Below, one piece after another: positions 1 to 6,491 of a stretch of 13,348 bases of DNA (its first letter is position 1; each line of letters starts with the position of its first letter). A program made the position numbers and the translations under genes. The notes beneath the pieces are model-generated. The model searched no databases. It saw nothing but the letters and a program-made list of their open reading frames with translations, and was not told where the DNA came from. This stretch comes from Pelotomaculum sp. UBA4789. GTDB lineage: Bacteria; Bacillota; Desulfotomaculia; Desulfotomaculales; Pelotomaculaceae. The stretch is taken from NCBI GenBank assembly GCA_002402945.1, contig DHGV01000099.1:1-13348 (forward strand), in the 5' to 3' direction.

Positions 1-80
1 CCTTGACATAGGGTACACATTATTATGTGCAAGGGAAAATGATATTTTACCTAAAAAACCGTGCACATGGAGGGCAAAAG

Positions 81-1199
81 ATGTACCGAAAACCCAGTCC
101 TCAATTAACTATTGATGATTTCATACTTCCTTTCTCCGGCAGACTCAGCGCAGAAAATCGCTGGGTTCAATTGGCTAAGATTATCCCCTGGGATGAGATT
201 GAAAAAGATTATGCTTTCATGTTTCCAAGCGATCGTGGCAATGTGGCCAAACCTGTCCGTATGGCATTAGGTTCATTGATTATCCAGGCACGGTGCGGCT
301 ATACAGATCGTGAAACTATCCGGCAAATCACAGAAAATCCCTACCTTCAATACTTTATCGGCTTCAAGGAATATCAATTGACGAACGAGTCCAACGGCAG
401 TGGCGAAAAAGAAGTCAAAGAGAGCACAGCGGATCCGGAAAGCGGAATGTTTCACAAGGGAGAAAAAGAACGCTGTTTTGCCTATACAGTTTCAGTAGCC
501 TGCCTGTGACCAAAACAATTTCATCCTTGGAGCCAGGGCAGCTCCGGGAAACGTGCATGACAGCCAGGTGTTCTCCGATATATATAAAGAAACCAGCGAG
601 AGATTCCCCGAAATAGAAGCCGTTGTGATTGACGCAGGGTACAAAACGCCTGGGATATGCAGAGAAATAATTAAAGCAGAAAAGCTGCCCGTTATGCCCT
701 ACAAGAGGCCAATGACTAAAAAGGTTACTTTAGAAAACACGAATTTGTTTACGACGAGTATTATGATTGCTATCTTTGCCCCGAAGGCCAGGTCTTGAAA
801 TACTCTACCACCAATAGGGAAGGATACCGGGAATACAAAAGCAATCCAAAAATATGCTGTGAATGTCCTTCGCGAATGCAATGTACTCAAAGCAAGAACT
901 TCACCAAAGTAGTAATACGTCATATATGGGAGCCTTACCTTGAAACCGCCGAGGGTATCCGGCATACCACCTGGGGTAAGGAATTATACAGGAAACGAGG
1001 AGAAACGATAGAAAGGGTTTTTGCTGACGCAAAGGAAAAACACGGGATGCGGTATACCCGCTACCGGGGCTTGAGGAAAGTACAACATTACCTCACGATT
1101 CTTTTCGCATGTATGAATCTGAAAAAACTGGCCATGTGGAAGCGGAAACGGGGGGTTGCTACCCCCAATTACTCCCGTTTTTCATCGGTTTCTCTCTAA
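81..1199 (+). pseudogene. Broken IS1182-type (DDE) transposase
   Basis: The intact protein would cut and join the ends of its own insertion sequence. The N-terminal part starts at ATG 81 after the ribosome site GGAGG (69-73) and reads through the family-type N-domain (TIDDFILPFSGRLS, then MALGSLIIQARCGYTDRETI) to about 376. It then jumps directly to the DPESGMFHKGEKE segment, so roughly 150-200 residues holding the first catalytic Asp are missing. Near 490-495 a tandem GCCT GCCT looks like a 4-base duplication and throws the frame into a stop at 507-509; the right frame resumes as CDQNNFILGA. A second shift lies at the A-run 718-722, where one base seems lost. The downstream part keeps the second Asp (VVIDAGY, codon 631) and the Glu (ETIERVF, codon 1011). 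It cannot be active without correction and with the deletion present. Family placement is from remembered sequence patterns. Confidence 0.85.
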
Positions 1200-1226
1200 A
1201 TTTATTGGATTAGTTGTTCCAAAAGA

Positions 1227-1264
1227 AAACCCGCTTCCATGCATTGTTGCATAAAAGCGGGTTT
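1227..1264 (+). terminator. Hairpin after the transposase, terminator-like
   Basis: AAACCCGCTT (1227-1236) pairs perfectly with AAGCGGGTTT (1255-1264), and ATGCA/TGCAT extend the stem inside. The T-run is short (TTT then GTCT), so termination may be weak. It could also be part of the insertion sequence's right end. Confidence 0.5.
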
Positions 1265-1276
1265 GTCTACAGTCTG

Positions 1277-1306
1277 AGATGCAGGTAGATACCTGCATCT
1301 TTTTTT
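1277..1306 (+). terminator. Strong intrinsic terminator
   Basis: AGATGCAGGT (1277-1286) and ACCTGCATCT (1291-1300) form a perfect 10-bp stem with an AGAT loop, followed by a run of seven T (1300-1306). It lies between the dead transposase and flgM, with no intact gene just upstream. It either stops transcription from the insertion sequence or is left over from a gene that the element displaced. Confidence 0.85.
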
Positions 1307-1395
1307 GAATCAATATCGCAGATAAAAAAATTCAGTGGTCCAAAGTATATAAAATGTTGGGACTTTTGGTGAATGTTTTTAGGACCTTTACATAA

Positions 1396-1423
1396 TAAAG
1401 ATTCAGCAAAGCCTTGACGATAA
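1396..1423 (+). promoter_or_regulatory. Candidate sigma-28 (FliA) promoter for flgM
   Basis: TAAAGATT (1396-1403) and GACGATAA (1416-1423) each match seven of eight bases of the sigma-28 consensus TAAAGTTT/GCCGATAA. The gap between TAAA and GACGATAA is 16 bases, within the range used in Gram-positive bacteria. It ends 22 bases before the first possible start of the flgM-like gene, and sigma-28 control of flgM is common. No good sigma-A pair overlaps it. Confidence 0.6.
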
Positions 1424-1445
1424 TTGTGATAGGAAGCAAAGGCAG

Positions 1446-1757
1446 GTGTTCCAGGTGAGATTAAACGGATCATTTGAAATAAGGTCTTTAAAAGCCTACA
1501 TACCATTGATAAAGAAAGACAGGACAATGCAAAAAGAAAAAAACGACTTACAAAGTCTGAGGGACAGAGCTGATGTTTTGCAGGAAGCAATAAAAATTCT
1601 GTCATGCAGGAGTAATTACGATAAAAAATCAACAGTCCGGGAAGAACTGGTAGCAGGTTTGAAAAAAAGAATACAAGATGGTTTATATAAGCCGGACAGT
1701 GAAAAAATTGCTGCCGGTATAATATCCAATATATTGTTAGCTCAAACCAATGTCTGA
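1446..1757 (+). CDS. flgM: FlgM-like anti-sigma-28 factor
   Basis: FlgM binds FliA (sigma-28) in the cytoplasm and blocks late flagellar transcription until it is exported or removed. The product is 103 residues from GTG 1446, or 100 from GTG 1455; both have a passable ribosome site (AGGAAG at 1431-1436, CAGGTG at 1443-1448). The second start gives MRLNGSF, close to the usual FlgM beginning M-K-I-x-G. The diagnostic part is the C-terminal sigma-binding region, residues 64-97: VREELVAGLKKRIQDG then LYKPDSEKIAAGIISNIL, which matches the family pattern VREEKVAxLKxxIxxGxYxxDxxxIAxxI. Upstream of it, residues 34-52 (DLQSLRDRADVLQEAIKIL) resemble the conserved amphipathic stretch. It has its own sigma-28-like promoter and terminator, so it is a single-gene unit. 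Its target, FliA, is encoded at 8760. The usual partners flgN, flgK and flgL are not next to it. Confidence 0.8.
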   Translation: MFQVRLNGSFEIRSLKAYIPLIKKDRTMQKEKNDLQSLRDRADVLQEAIKILSCRSNYDKKSTVREELVAGLKKRIQDGLYKPDSEKIAAGIISNILLAQTNV

Positions 1758-1800
1758 AATATCTGAATAACTTATCGTGATCCCTAATAGATATAAAAGG

Positions 1801-1825
1801 AAAGTGACTATCTTGTCGCTTTTTT
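1801..1825 (+). terminator. Terminator of flgM
   Basis: AAAGTGAC (1801-1808) pairs with GTCGCTTT (1815-1822) with one T-G wobble and a six-base loop, and T continues to 1825. It lies 43 bases after the flgM stop. Confidence 0.75.
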
Positions 1826-2827
1826 ACGTAAAATGCAAAAAGCATCACTGACAGAAAAGAGTGGCCTGAAGGCAAAAAAAGATAAATTAAGCTAAATTTA
1901 AAACGAATTAAGACGATATAGAAAGTAGAATAATATTTTACGGGGCGGCCGACCCGTAAAAAAACCAAAAAGAAGCGTTATGAAAAATTCATGGAAGAAT
2001 GAGAGATGATTATTTAACACTGTCACCGGTAGTGCTCCTCCTACTGTTGACGATACAGGGATGATTGTCTTTAGCGGCCTCTGTATCGAGACAAACAGAA
2101 AAAGTTAACGACTAACACACTATCATTACTTTAAACGCAATAATATTTAAAAACTTAATGATTAATGCTTCAGACAGGCGTCAACAATAACCAAAGTATT
2201 TCTACTATAATTGCTAACATAAGAAATAGTGACGGAACCACTGAAGCGATATCAGGCCTATCTGTCGTTGAGATTTAAAAAAGACCTGTGCTGATGCCGA
2301 GAGTAACATTATTGATGAAACCATTGTACAGGGATCTATAACCCGCTGAAATTAGTGTATATCCTGAAAGATGGAACGTTTGACCAACAATGTGTAATCT
2401 TTAGAAAAAATTATTCGCCAATTTTCTCACCTGCGACGTGGACACTCGCATAAATTTAATGAGATAGAGCATCATTAGCAGAATCTTTGATATCGTGATG
2501 TCCATGCTGGCCCGGGCGAACTAGCAGATAGTTCTGTAAAGATATGAAGAAAAAGCAATAGCCGGCTAAGAACTGGCTCCCTGCAGCAAGAGAAACAAAC
2601 GCCAGTCTTTAAAAGGGCCTATGTCAGGTTAATATTTTATAATAAGTCGTCTTGCCTATGAAGCAAAAAGAAACTATACAAAACCTTTAACATGCTGTTG
2701 ATGTATCCAATATACTTTAATAATTAATAAATGCAAAAGAATTTATTGCAGCATATGGCAATTAAAATATTCAGGATGACAAAAACAGGATAGTAATCCA
2801 AAAACTCAGTATGTCATTAAAATAAAC
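1826..2827. other. About 1 kb with no recognisable gene
   Basis: No frame stays open over a useful length on the + strand, and no start with a ribosome site leads anywhere. Short stretches look like scraps of former coding sequence: around 2020-2105 a frame reads TVTGSAPPTVDDTGMIVFSG, around 2167-2277 another reads STIIANIRNSDGTTEAISG, and around 2330-2450 a third reads NPLKLVYILKDGTFD. I cannot assign these to a family. The minus strand is open over part of 1267-1968, but the protein there is low-complexity and runs through the flgM gene and its terminators. The region ends in a strong terminator at 2828, which suggests that a transcribed gene once stood here. Confidence 0.6.
1936..1961. repeat. 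9-bp inverted repeat
   Basis: TTTTACGGG (1936-1944) and CCCGTAAAA (1953-1961) are perfect inverted copies around GCGGCCGA. No T-run follows on the + strand and only a mixed AT stretch on the minus strand, so it is not a clear terminator. It could be an operator or a leftover element end. Confidence 0.5.
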
Positions 2828-2856
2828 AACCAAGCTTTAAATCAGCTTGGTTTTTT
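2828..2856 (+). terminator. Strong intrinsic terminator ahead of the motility control region
   Basis: AACCAAGCT (2828-2836) pairs perfectly with AGCTTGGTT (2844-2852), followed by six T (2851-2856). It closes the gene-poor region and insulates the promoters that follow. Its stem core, ACCAAGC/GCTTGGT, is the same as that of the riboswitch terminator 350 bases downstream. Confidence 0.85.
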
Positions 2857-2865
2857 ACTGTTTAA

Positions 2866-2895
2866 TTGACTTTTCTACAGTAGTAGTCTTAAAAT
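2866..2895 (+). promoter_or_regulatory. Candidate sigma-A promoter, distal
   Basis: TTGACT (2866-2871), an 18-base gap and TAAAAT (2890-2895) give five of six matches in each box. It follows directly on the terminator at 2828-2856 and points toward the riboswitch and fliF. Predicted transcript start is near 2902. Confidence 0.45.
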
Positions 2896-2935
2896 AAAAT
2901 AAGCAGTGAAAAATTTTCACAAAAATCTGTTTTTA

Positions 2936-2964
2936 TTGCAGGAATACGTTATTTGTTGTAGAAT
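2936..2964 (+). promoter_or_regulatory. Candidate sigma-A promoter, proximal, for the fliF operon
   Basis: TTGCAG (2936-2941), a 17-base gap and TAGAAT (2959-2964). The predicted start near 2971 leaves about 40 bases before the aptamer. Of the two candidates this has the better spacing to the riboswitch. Confidence 0.5.
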
Positions 2965-3010
2965 GAATTTACATAAAATAAGGAAAAATGTACCTTTAAA
3001 ATATAATATT

Positions 3011-3180
3011 TCTGTCGGAAAGGGCAAACTTCCCGAAAGGGAGGGGCGCAAAACTTCGGGCCTAAAGCCAAATAATTATACAGCGGACAGGTTTAGGATT
3101 TTATTTGTGTTAATTTATATAATTTCCAAGGACTGTTTTGCTTTTGATTTTTTAGCCAGGGTGGCTGAGTTGCCGGGATT
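3011..3180 (+). ncRNA. Cyclic-di-GMP-I (GEMM-I) riboswitch aptamer
   Basis: The aptamer senses the second messenger cyclic di-GMP in the nascent RNA. Visible signatures, in order: AGGGCAAAC (3021-3029); the stem TTCCC/GGGAG capped by a GAAA tetraloop (3035-3038); GGGCGCAAAAC, the counterpart of the consensus GGACGCAAAGC; CTTCGGGCCTAAAG (3054-3067) holding the tetraloop receptor strand; and GGTGGCTGAGTTGCC (3160-3174), which aligns without gaps to GGTAGCGGGGTTACC of the Vibrio Vc2 aptamer. The last two blocks are about 85 bases apart, far more than usual, so the second arm carries an AT-rich insertion. The outer P1 stem is short (TCGG 3015-3018 with CCGG 3173-3176). A terminator follows at 3188 and fliF at 3279, the layout of a transcriptional OFF switch such as Cd1 upstream of the flagellar operon in Clostridioides difficile. 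Confidence 0.85.
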
Positions 3181-3187
3181 GCGTATC

Positions 3188-3223
3188 AAACCAAGCCCTT
3201 TCAATAGGGCTTGGTTTTAATAT
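3188..3223 (+). terminator. Riboswitch expression platform: intrinsic terminator
   Basis: AAACCAAGCCC (3188-3198) and GGGCTTGGTTT (3207-3217) form a perfect 11-bp stem with an eight-base loop and a T-rich tail. The 5' arm can instead pair with the aptamer's 3' end: GGCT (3163-3166) with AGCC (3194-3197), then GTT (3169-3171) with AAC (3189-3191), across a 2x2 mismatch. That pairing would break both the aptamer and the terminator. Bound ligand would therefore favour termination before fliF. Confidence 0.85.
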
Positions 3224-3278
3224 TTATTTGATTTTATATAATAAAGCCATATGTTTTTAAAGTTTGAGGTGGTTTATA

Positions 3279-4811
3279 TTGGCCTCGGGTAACTTCTTTG
3301 CCAGGTTAGAAAAGAGATGGCTGGCTCTTAATCCAACCAGAAAAATTTTTGTAGCCCTGGTGACAGCCGGGGTCGTTGTTTCATTGTTTTTCCTCGGCCA
3401 GATGGTGTTCAAAGCTTCCTATGCGCCTCTGTTGACCGGGCTTGATCCAAAAGACGCCGGTGTTATTGCAGAAGAGCTTAAAGCCATGAATATTCCTTAC
3501 CAGTTAACCGATCAGGGAAAAACCATCAGGGTACCGAAAGCCCGGGTTTACGAGACGAGAGTCCAGTTGGCAAGCAGTGGAGCGCTCGGCGGCAGTATGG
3601 GTTTTGAACTCTTTAACCAGGACAAGACCGGTCGAACAGACTTTGAGTTGCAGGTGGATTATCAAAGGGCGCTCCAGGAGGAATTTAGAAGGACTTTAAT
3701 CCAGATGGAAGGTGTTGAGCAGGCCAGGGTACACCTGGTAATACCGCAAAAAAACATTATTGTAAATGATAATCAGGGTACAACATCAGCCTCCATAGCT
3801 CTGAAGCTTGAACCGGCATCTGAATTGAAACCTGAACAACTCCAGGGCATCTGTGATCTTCTTGTCGGCAGTCTGGAGGGACTGAAACCGGAAAACATAC
3901 ATATGATAGACACTGAAGGCAATATTTTAAGTGACAGCCTGAATATCAGTGATCCACAAAACATTGCTATCACAAGGACTGCTCTCGATCAGCAAAAAGC
4001 CCGCAGATTATATGAAAAAGAGCTTGAAAAAAGGGTACAGCAGATGCTTGTTTCGATCCTGGGCCAAAATAAAGCTGTCGCGATGGTCACCGCGGATATT
4101 GACTTTAATCAAAAACAGATAACCAGTACTACTTCTGCCAATCCTCAAAACCTTAAAGCCAGTGAGCGCTTAGTTAAGGAAAGCGGGTCGGGGAGTGAAA
4201 CCTGGGAAGCAGCAGGCACAGATCCCAAAATTGCGGCTGATCCACCTCCCATTGGCAGCGGCACATCAAGTTATTACATGGAAGATAGTGAAATCAAATA
4301 TCAGGTGGACACCAAGGAGGAAACCCTGATCAATGCGCCCGGAAGTATCATCCGGCTGTCTGCTTCTGTGGTAGTCAACGAATCTGATGGTGTTGTGGAT
4401 ACCCAGAAAGTGAAAAACGTTGTTGCCGCAGCCATTGGATTCAACCAGAACCGTGGAGATCAGATTAATGTCTCCAGCATGGTTTTTGACGATACCTACC
4501 AGAAAAAAGTCGAGGACGAGATGGCGCAGCTTGAAACACAAGCCTCAGCTAAAGAACGACTCAATACTTATATCCGGATTGGCAGTCTGGCGTCAGCTGC
4601 ATTCCTGGTTTTAATCCTGTCTACAATATTCTGGCGGCGCAGCGCGCTGCGTGTTGATGCCATTGACAGGAATGGTTTTATCCCAGTAAAAGATATTGAA
4701 GCTGGAGAATTTACTGTATACAGGGATGATAAACAGCAGAGGATCAGAGATATGGCCAAAGAAAAACCAGAGGATATTGCCGAACTTTTAAAAGTATGGA
4801 TCAAAGAATAG
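3279..4811 (+). CDS. fliF: Flagellar MS-ring protein FliF
   Basis: FliF forms the ring in the cytoplasmic membrane on which the rotor and the export gate are built. The chosen start is TTG 3279, because GAGGTGG (3266-3272) sits six bases before it; a TTG at 3264 overlaps that site and is unlikely. The product is 510 residues, slightly short for the family. It has two membrane helices (about residues 23-44 and 432-452) flanking the periplasmic ring-building domains, with an internal Gly/Ser/Pro-rich stretch near residues 300-330. The C-terminal tail ends in DIAELLKVWIKE, the FliG-binding type of tail. It is the first gene after the riboswitch; no flgB, flgC or fliE precedes it, unlike the usual clostridial order. 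The fliG ribosome site begins immediately at its stop codon. Confidence 0.97.
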   Translation: MASGNFFARLEKRWLALNPTRKIFVALVTAGVVVSLFFLGQMVFKASYAPLLTGLDPKDAGVIAEELKAMNIPYQLTDQGKTIRVPKARVYETRVQLASSGALGGSMGFELFNQDKTGRTDFELQVDYQRALQEEFRRTLIQMEGVEQARVHLVIPQKNIIVNDNQGTTSASIALKLEPASELKPEQLQGICDLLVGSLEGLKPENIHMIDTEGNILSDSLNISDPQNIAITRTALDQQKARRLYEKELEKRVQQMLVSILGQNKAVAMVTADIDFNQKQITSTTSANPQNLKASERLVKESGSGSETWEAAGTDPKIAADPPPIGSGTSSYYMEDSEIKYQVDTKEETLINAPGSIIRLSASVVVNESDGVVDTQKVKNVVAAAIGFNQNRGDQINVSSMVFDDTYQKKVEDEMAQLETQASAKERLNTYIRIGSLASAAFLVLILSTIFWRRSALRVDAIDRNGFIPVKDIEAGEFTVYRDDKQQRIRDMAKEKPEDIAELLKVWIKE

Positions 4812-4823
4812 GGAGGTCTGGCA

Positions 4824-5834
4824 TTGCAGCTTACAAAGCTTACAGGCGTTCAGAAAGCAGCAATCCTGTTAATAGCATTGGGGTCCGACCTGTCTTCCCG
4901 GGTGTTGAAACTGGACTTTCATCAGGATGATATTGAGTTGCTCACCAACGAGATATCCCATCTGGCTGAAATTCCGTCAGAAGTCAGAAACGCGGTTATT
5001 GACGAGTTTATGGAACTGCAGGGAACAAGGGATTATCTTTCTCATGGTGGTTTAAGCTACGCGAAAGAGGTTCTGGAAAAAGCTGTTGGACATCAGAAAA
5101 CTGCAGAAATACTGAACAAGCTTAATATTGATGTGAAAGATAAGCCATTCAGTTCGCTTCGCAAAATTGACGCCAAACAAATATATAACTTTATATATGA
5201 AGAGCACCCGCAGACAATCGCTTTAATACTCGCCCACCTAACACCTGAGCAGGCAGCAATCATACTTGGGATGATGCCGCCAGAACAGCAGAGTGAAATT
5301 TCCAGGAGGATAGCAATCTTAGATCGCTTCACCCCTGACATTGTTAGGGATGTCGAAAGTTTGCTGGAAAGGAAACTATCAGCAGTGGTGCATCAGGATC
5401 AGACTGTGGTGGGTGGTGTACAGTTTTTGGTTGATGTCCTGAATAAGATTGGCAGAAGCACTGAGAAGGTTATTATGGATGGACTTGAGAGAGAGGACAT
5501 AGAACTGGCGGAAGAAGTGTATGGACGTTTGTTTGTATTTGAAGACCTTGTTAAATTGCCGGATAACTTTATCCAGATGATGCTGAAAGAGGTTGATTCA
5601 AATGATCTGATGCTGGCAATGCGGGGCGCCGATCAGGAAGCGAACGCCAGGATTTACAAAAACATGTCCAAGCGGGCTGCTGAAATGATTAAGGAGGAAA
5701 TTGAATTTATAGGCCCGGTACGACTAAAAGAGGTAGAAAAAGCGCAGCGTAAAATTGCAGCTATCATCCGAAGGCTGGGTGATAGTGGTGAAATCGCGAA
5801 ATTTCATGGTGGCGGGGATGCCATCACGGCTTGA
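4824..5834 (+). CDS. fliG: Flagellar motor switch protein FliG
   Basis: FliG couples the MS-ring to the C-ring and makes torque against the stator. It begins at TTG 4824 with GGGAGG (4811-4816) seven bases upstream and lies 12 bases after fliF. At 336 residues it has the normal full length. The N-terminal FliF-binding domain opens with LTGVQKAAILLIALG. The middle domain carries the EHPQ motif (residues 127-130) used to contact FliM, and the C-terminal torque domain has the charged helix EEIEFIGPVRLKEVEKAQRK (from residue 291). The sequence is typical and shows no lesion. The next gene begins 99 bases later; in most Clostridia fliH and fliI would follow here. Confidence 0.97.
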   Translation: MQLTKLTGVQKAAILLIALGSDLSSRVLKLDFHQDDIELLTNEISHLAEIPSEVRNAVIDEFMELQGTRDYLSHGGLSYAKEVLEKAVGHQKTAEILNKLNIDVKDKPFSSLRKIDAKQIYNFIYEEHPQTIALILAHLTPEQAAIILGMMPPEQQSEISRRIAILDRFTPDIVRDVESLLERKLSAVVHQDQTVVGGVQFLVDVLNKIGRSTEKVIMDGLEREDIELAEEVYGRLFVFEDLVKLPDNFIQMMLKEVDSNDLMLAMRGADQEANARIYKNMSKRAAEMIKEEIEFIGPVRLKEVEKAQRKIAAIIRRLGDSGEIAKFHGGGDAITA

Positions 5835-5933
5835 AAATGATGGTATAAAAAGTATCGCAGCTCTATAATAACTTTCCGTAATTATAATCAACTGTGGCAA
5901 TAAAGGACTAAAATTTAGAGAGGGGTAAAGGCT

Positions 5934-6314
5934 TTGTTGAATGAAGATGAAATTAGATCCTTCCTGTCCGGGGGAAATACCGGCGCAGCTGCTATAAAAA
6001 AAGCAAAGTTTCCCTCTCTGGAACAGGTAAAAGCGATCAATACAGCCTCAGCTGACATGTCCCATCTTGAAGATGTCCAGATCGAAATTAGTATGGAACT
6101 CGGTCAGGCCAGCATTAAGATTAAGGATGTGCTTGGTCTTGCCAGGGGTTCCGTGGTTAAGCTGAATAAAACTGCAGGTGATGAAATGGATGTGATTATG
6201 AACGGTCAGCATTTTGCAAAAGGTGAGGTCGTTGTGATCAAAGATTCTTTCGGTGTAAGGATCATCTCAATCAACCGCGCACATCATTTAAGACTGACCG
6301 ATGGACTAACTTAA
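5934..6314 (+). CDS. fliN: Stand-alone FliN-type switch protein (SpoA domain)
   Basis: A 126-residue protein with one FliN/SpoA domain at about residues 44-118 (VQIEISMELGQASIKIKDVL, then LARGSVVKLNKTAGDEMDV and FAKGEVVVIKDSFGVRIISI). FliN-type domains build the lower C-ring and dock FliH during export. It starts at TTG 5934 after AGAGAGGGG (5917-5925), eight bases away. The N-terminus, LNEDEIRSFL, resembles the EIDALL-type peptide by which FliM and FliY bind phosphorylated CheY. The operon also encodes FliY, which has its own FliN domain, so this is a second FliN-type protein, placed between fliG and flhF where the export genes normally are. Whether it is a structural C-ring subunit, a FliH docking partner or a regulator cannot be told from sequence. 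The symbol is a domain-based label. Confidence 0.85.
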   Translation: MLNEDEIRSFLSGGNTGAAAIKKAKFPSLEQVKAINTASADMSHLEDVQIEISMELGQASIKIKDVLGLARGSVVKLNKTAGDEMDVIMNGQHFAKGEVVVIKDSFGVRIISINRAHHLRLTDGLT

Positions 6315-6491
6315 GCAGTTCAGGTCCCTGCCCTGGATTCGGAGGCTTAAATTTTGGCGGGATTACTAGTTTGGTCTGAATTAACAGGAATAATTAATCT
6401 TTTTTAGAATTAGTATAGTAATATTAATAAGTTGGCAGGTGATCCCTGCCGATCCAGGTAATTTCTCGGCCATAGGGACGGTGTTGCTTGA
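6315..6491 (+). promoter_or_regulatory. fliN-flhF gap with candidate internal promoter and leader hairpin
   Basis: TTAACA (6381-6386), an 18-base gap and TAGAAT (6405-6410) give five of six matches in each box, so a sigma-A start near 6417 is possible. A hairpin GGCAGG/CCTGCC follows at about 6434-6450. No gene is seen. If the promoter is real, flhF and the genes after it could partly escape the riboswitch upstream of fliF. Confidence 0.35.

Larger units (their letters stand above)
1..1266 (+). mobile_element. Remnant of an IS1182-type insertion sequence
   Basis: This stretch carries one broken DDE transposase gene (81-1199) and a hairpin (1227-1264) just past it. Positions 1-34 contain nested inverted repeats: CCTTG (1-5) with CAAGG (30-34), and CACAT (16-20) with ATGTG (25-29), which may belong to the left end. 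I could not match a terminal inverted repeat between the left and right sides, and no target-site duplication is visible, so both limits are approximate and the left end may lie outside the window. Confidence 0.55.

Noticed and set aside
3..26. TTGACA at 3-8 as a transposase promoter
   Set aside because: The only -10-like TATTAT at 21-26 is 12 bases away, too close.
1267..1968. 233-codon open frame on the minus strand
   Set aside because: It runs through two terminators, the sigma-28 promoter and flgM; the composition (Phe/Leu/Tyr/Ser-rich) is that of the reverse strand of AT-rich DNA.
2906..3220. 104-codon open frame upstream of fliF
   Set aside because: It spans the promoter, the whole riboswitch aptamer and the terminator, and has no ribosome site.
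5835..5933. Possible remnant of fliH just after fliG (MMV, stop, KVSQLYNNF)
   Set aside because: The resemblance is only a few residues with early stops; not enough to call a gene remnant.
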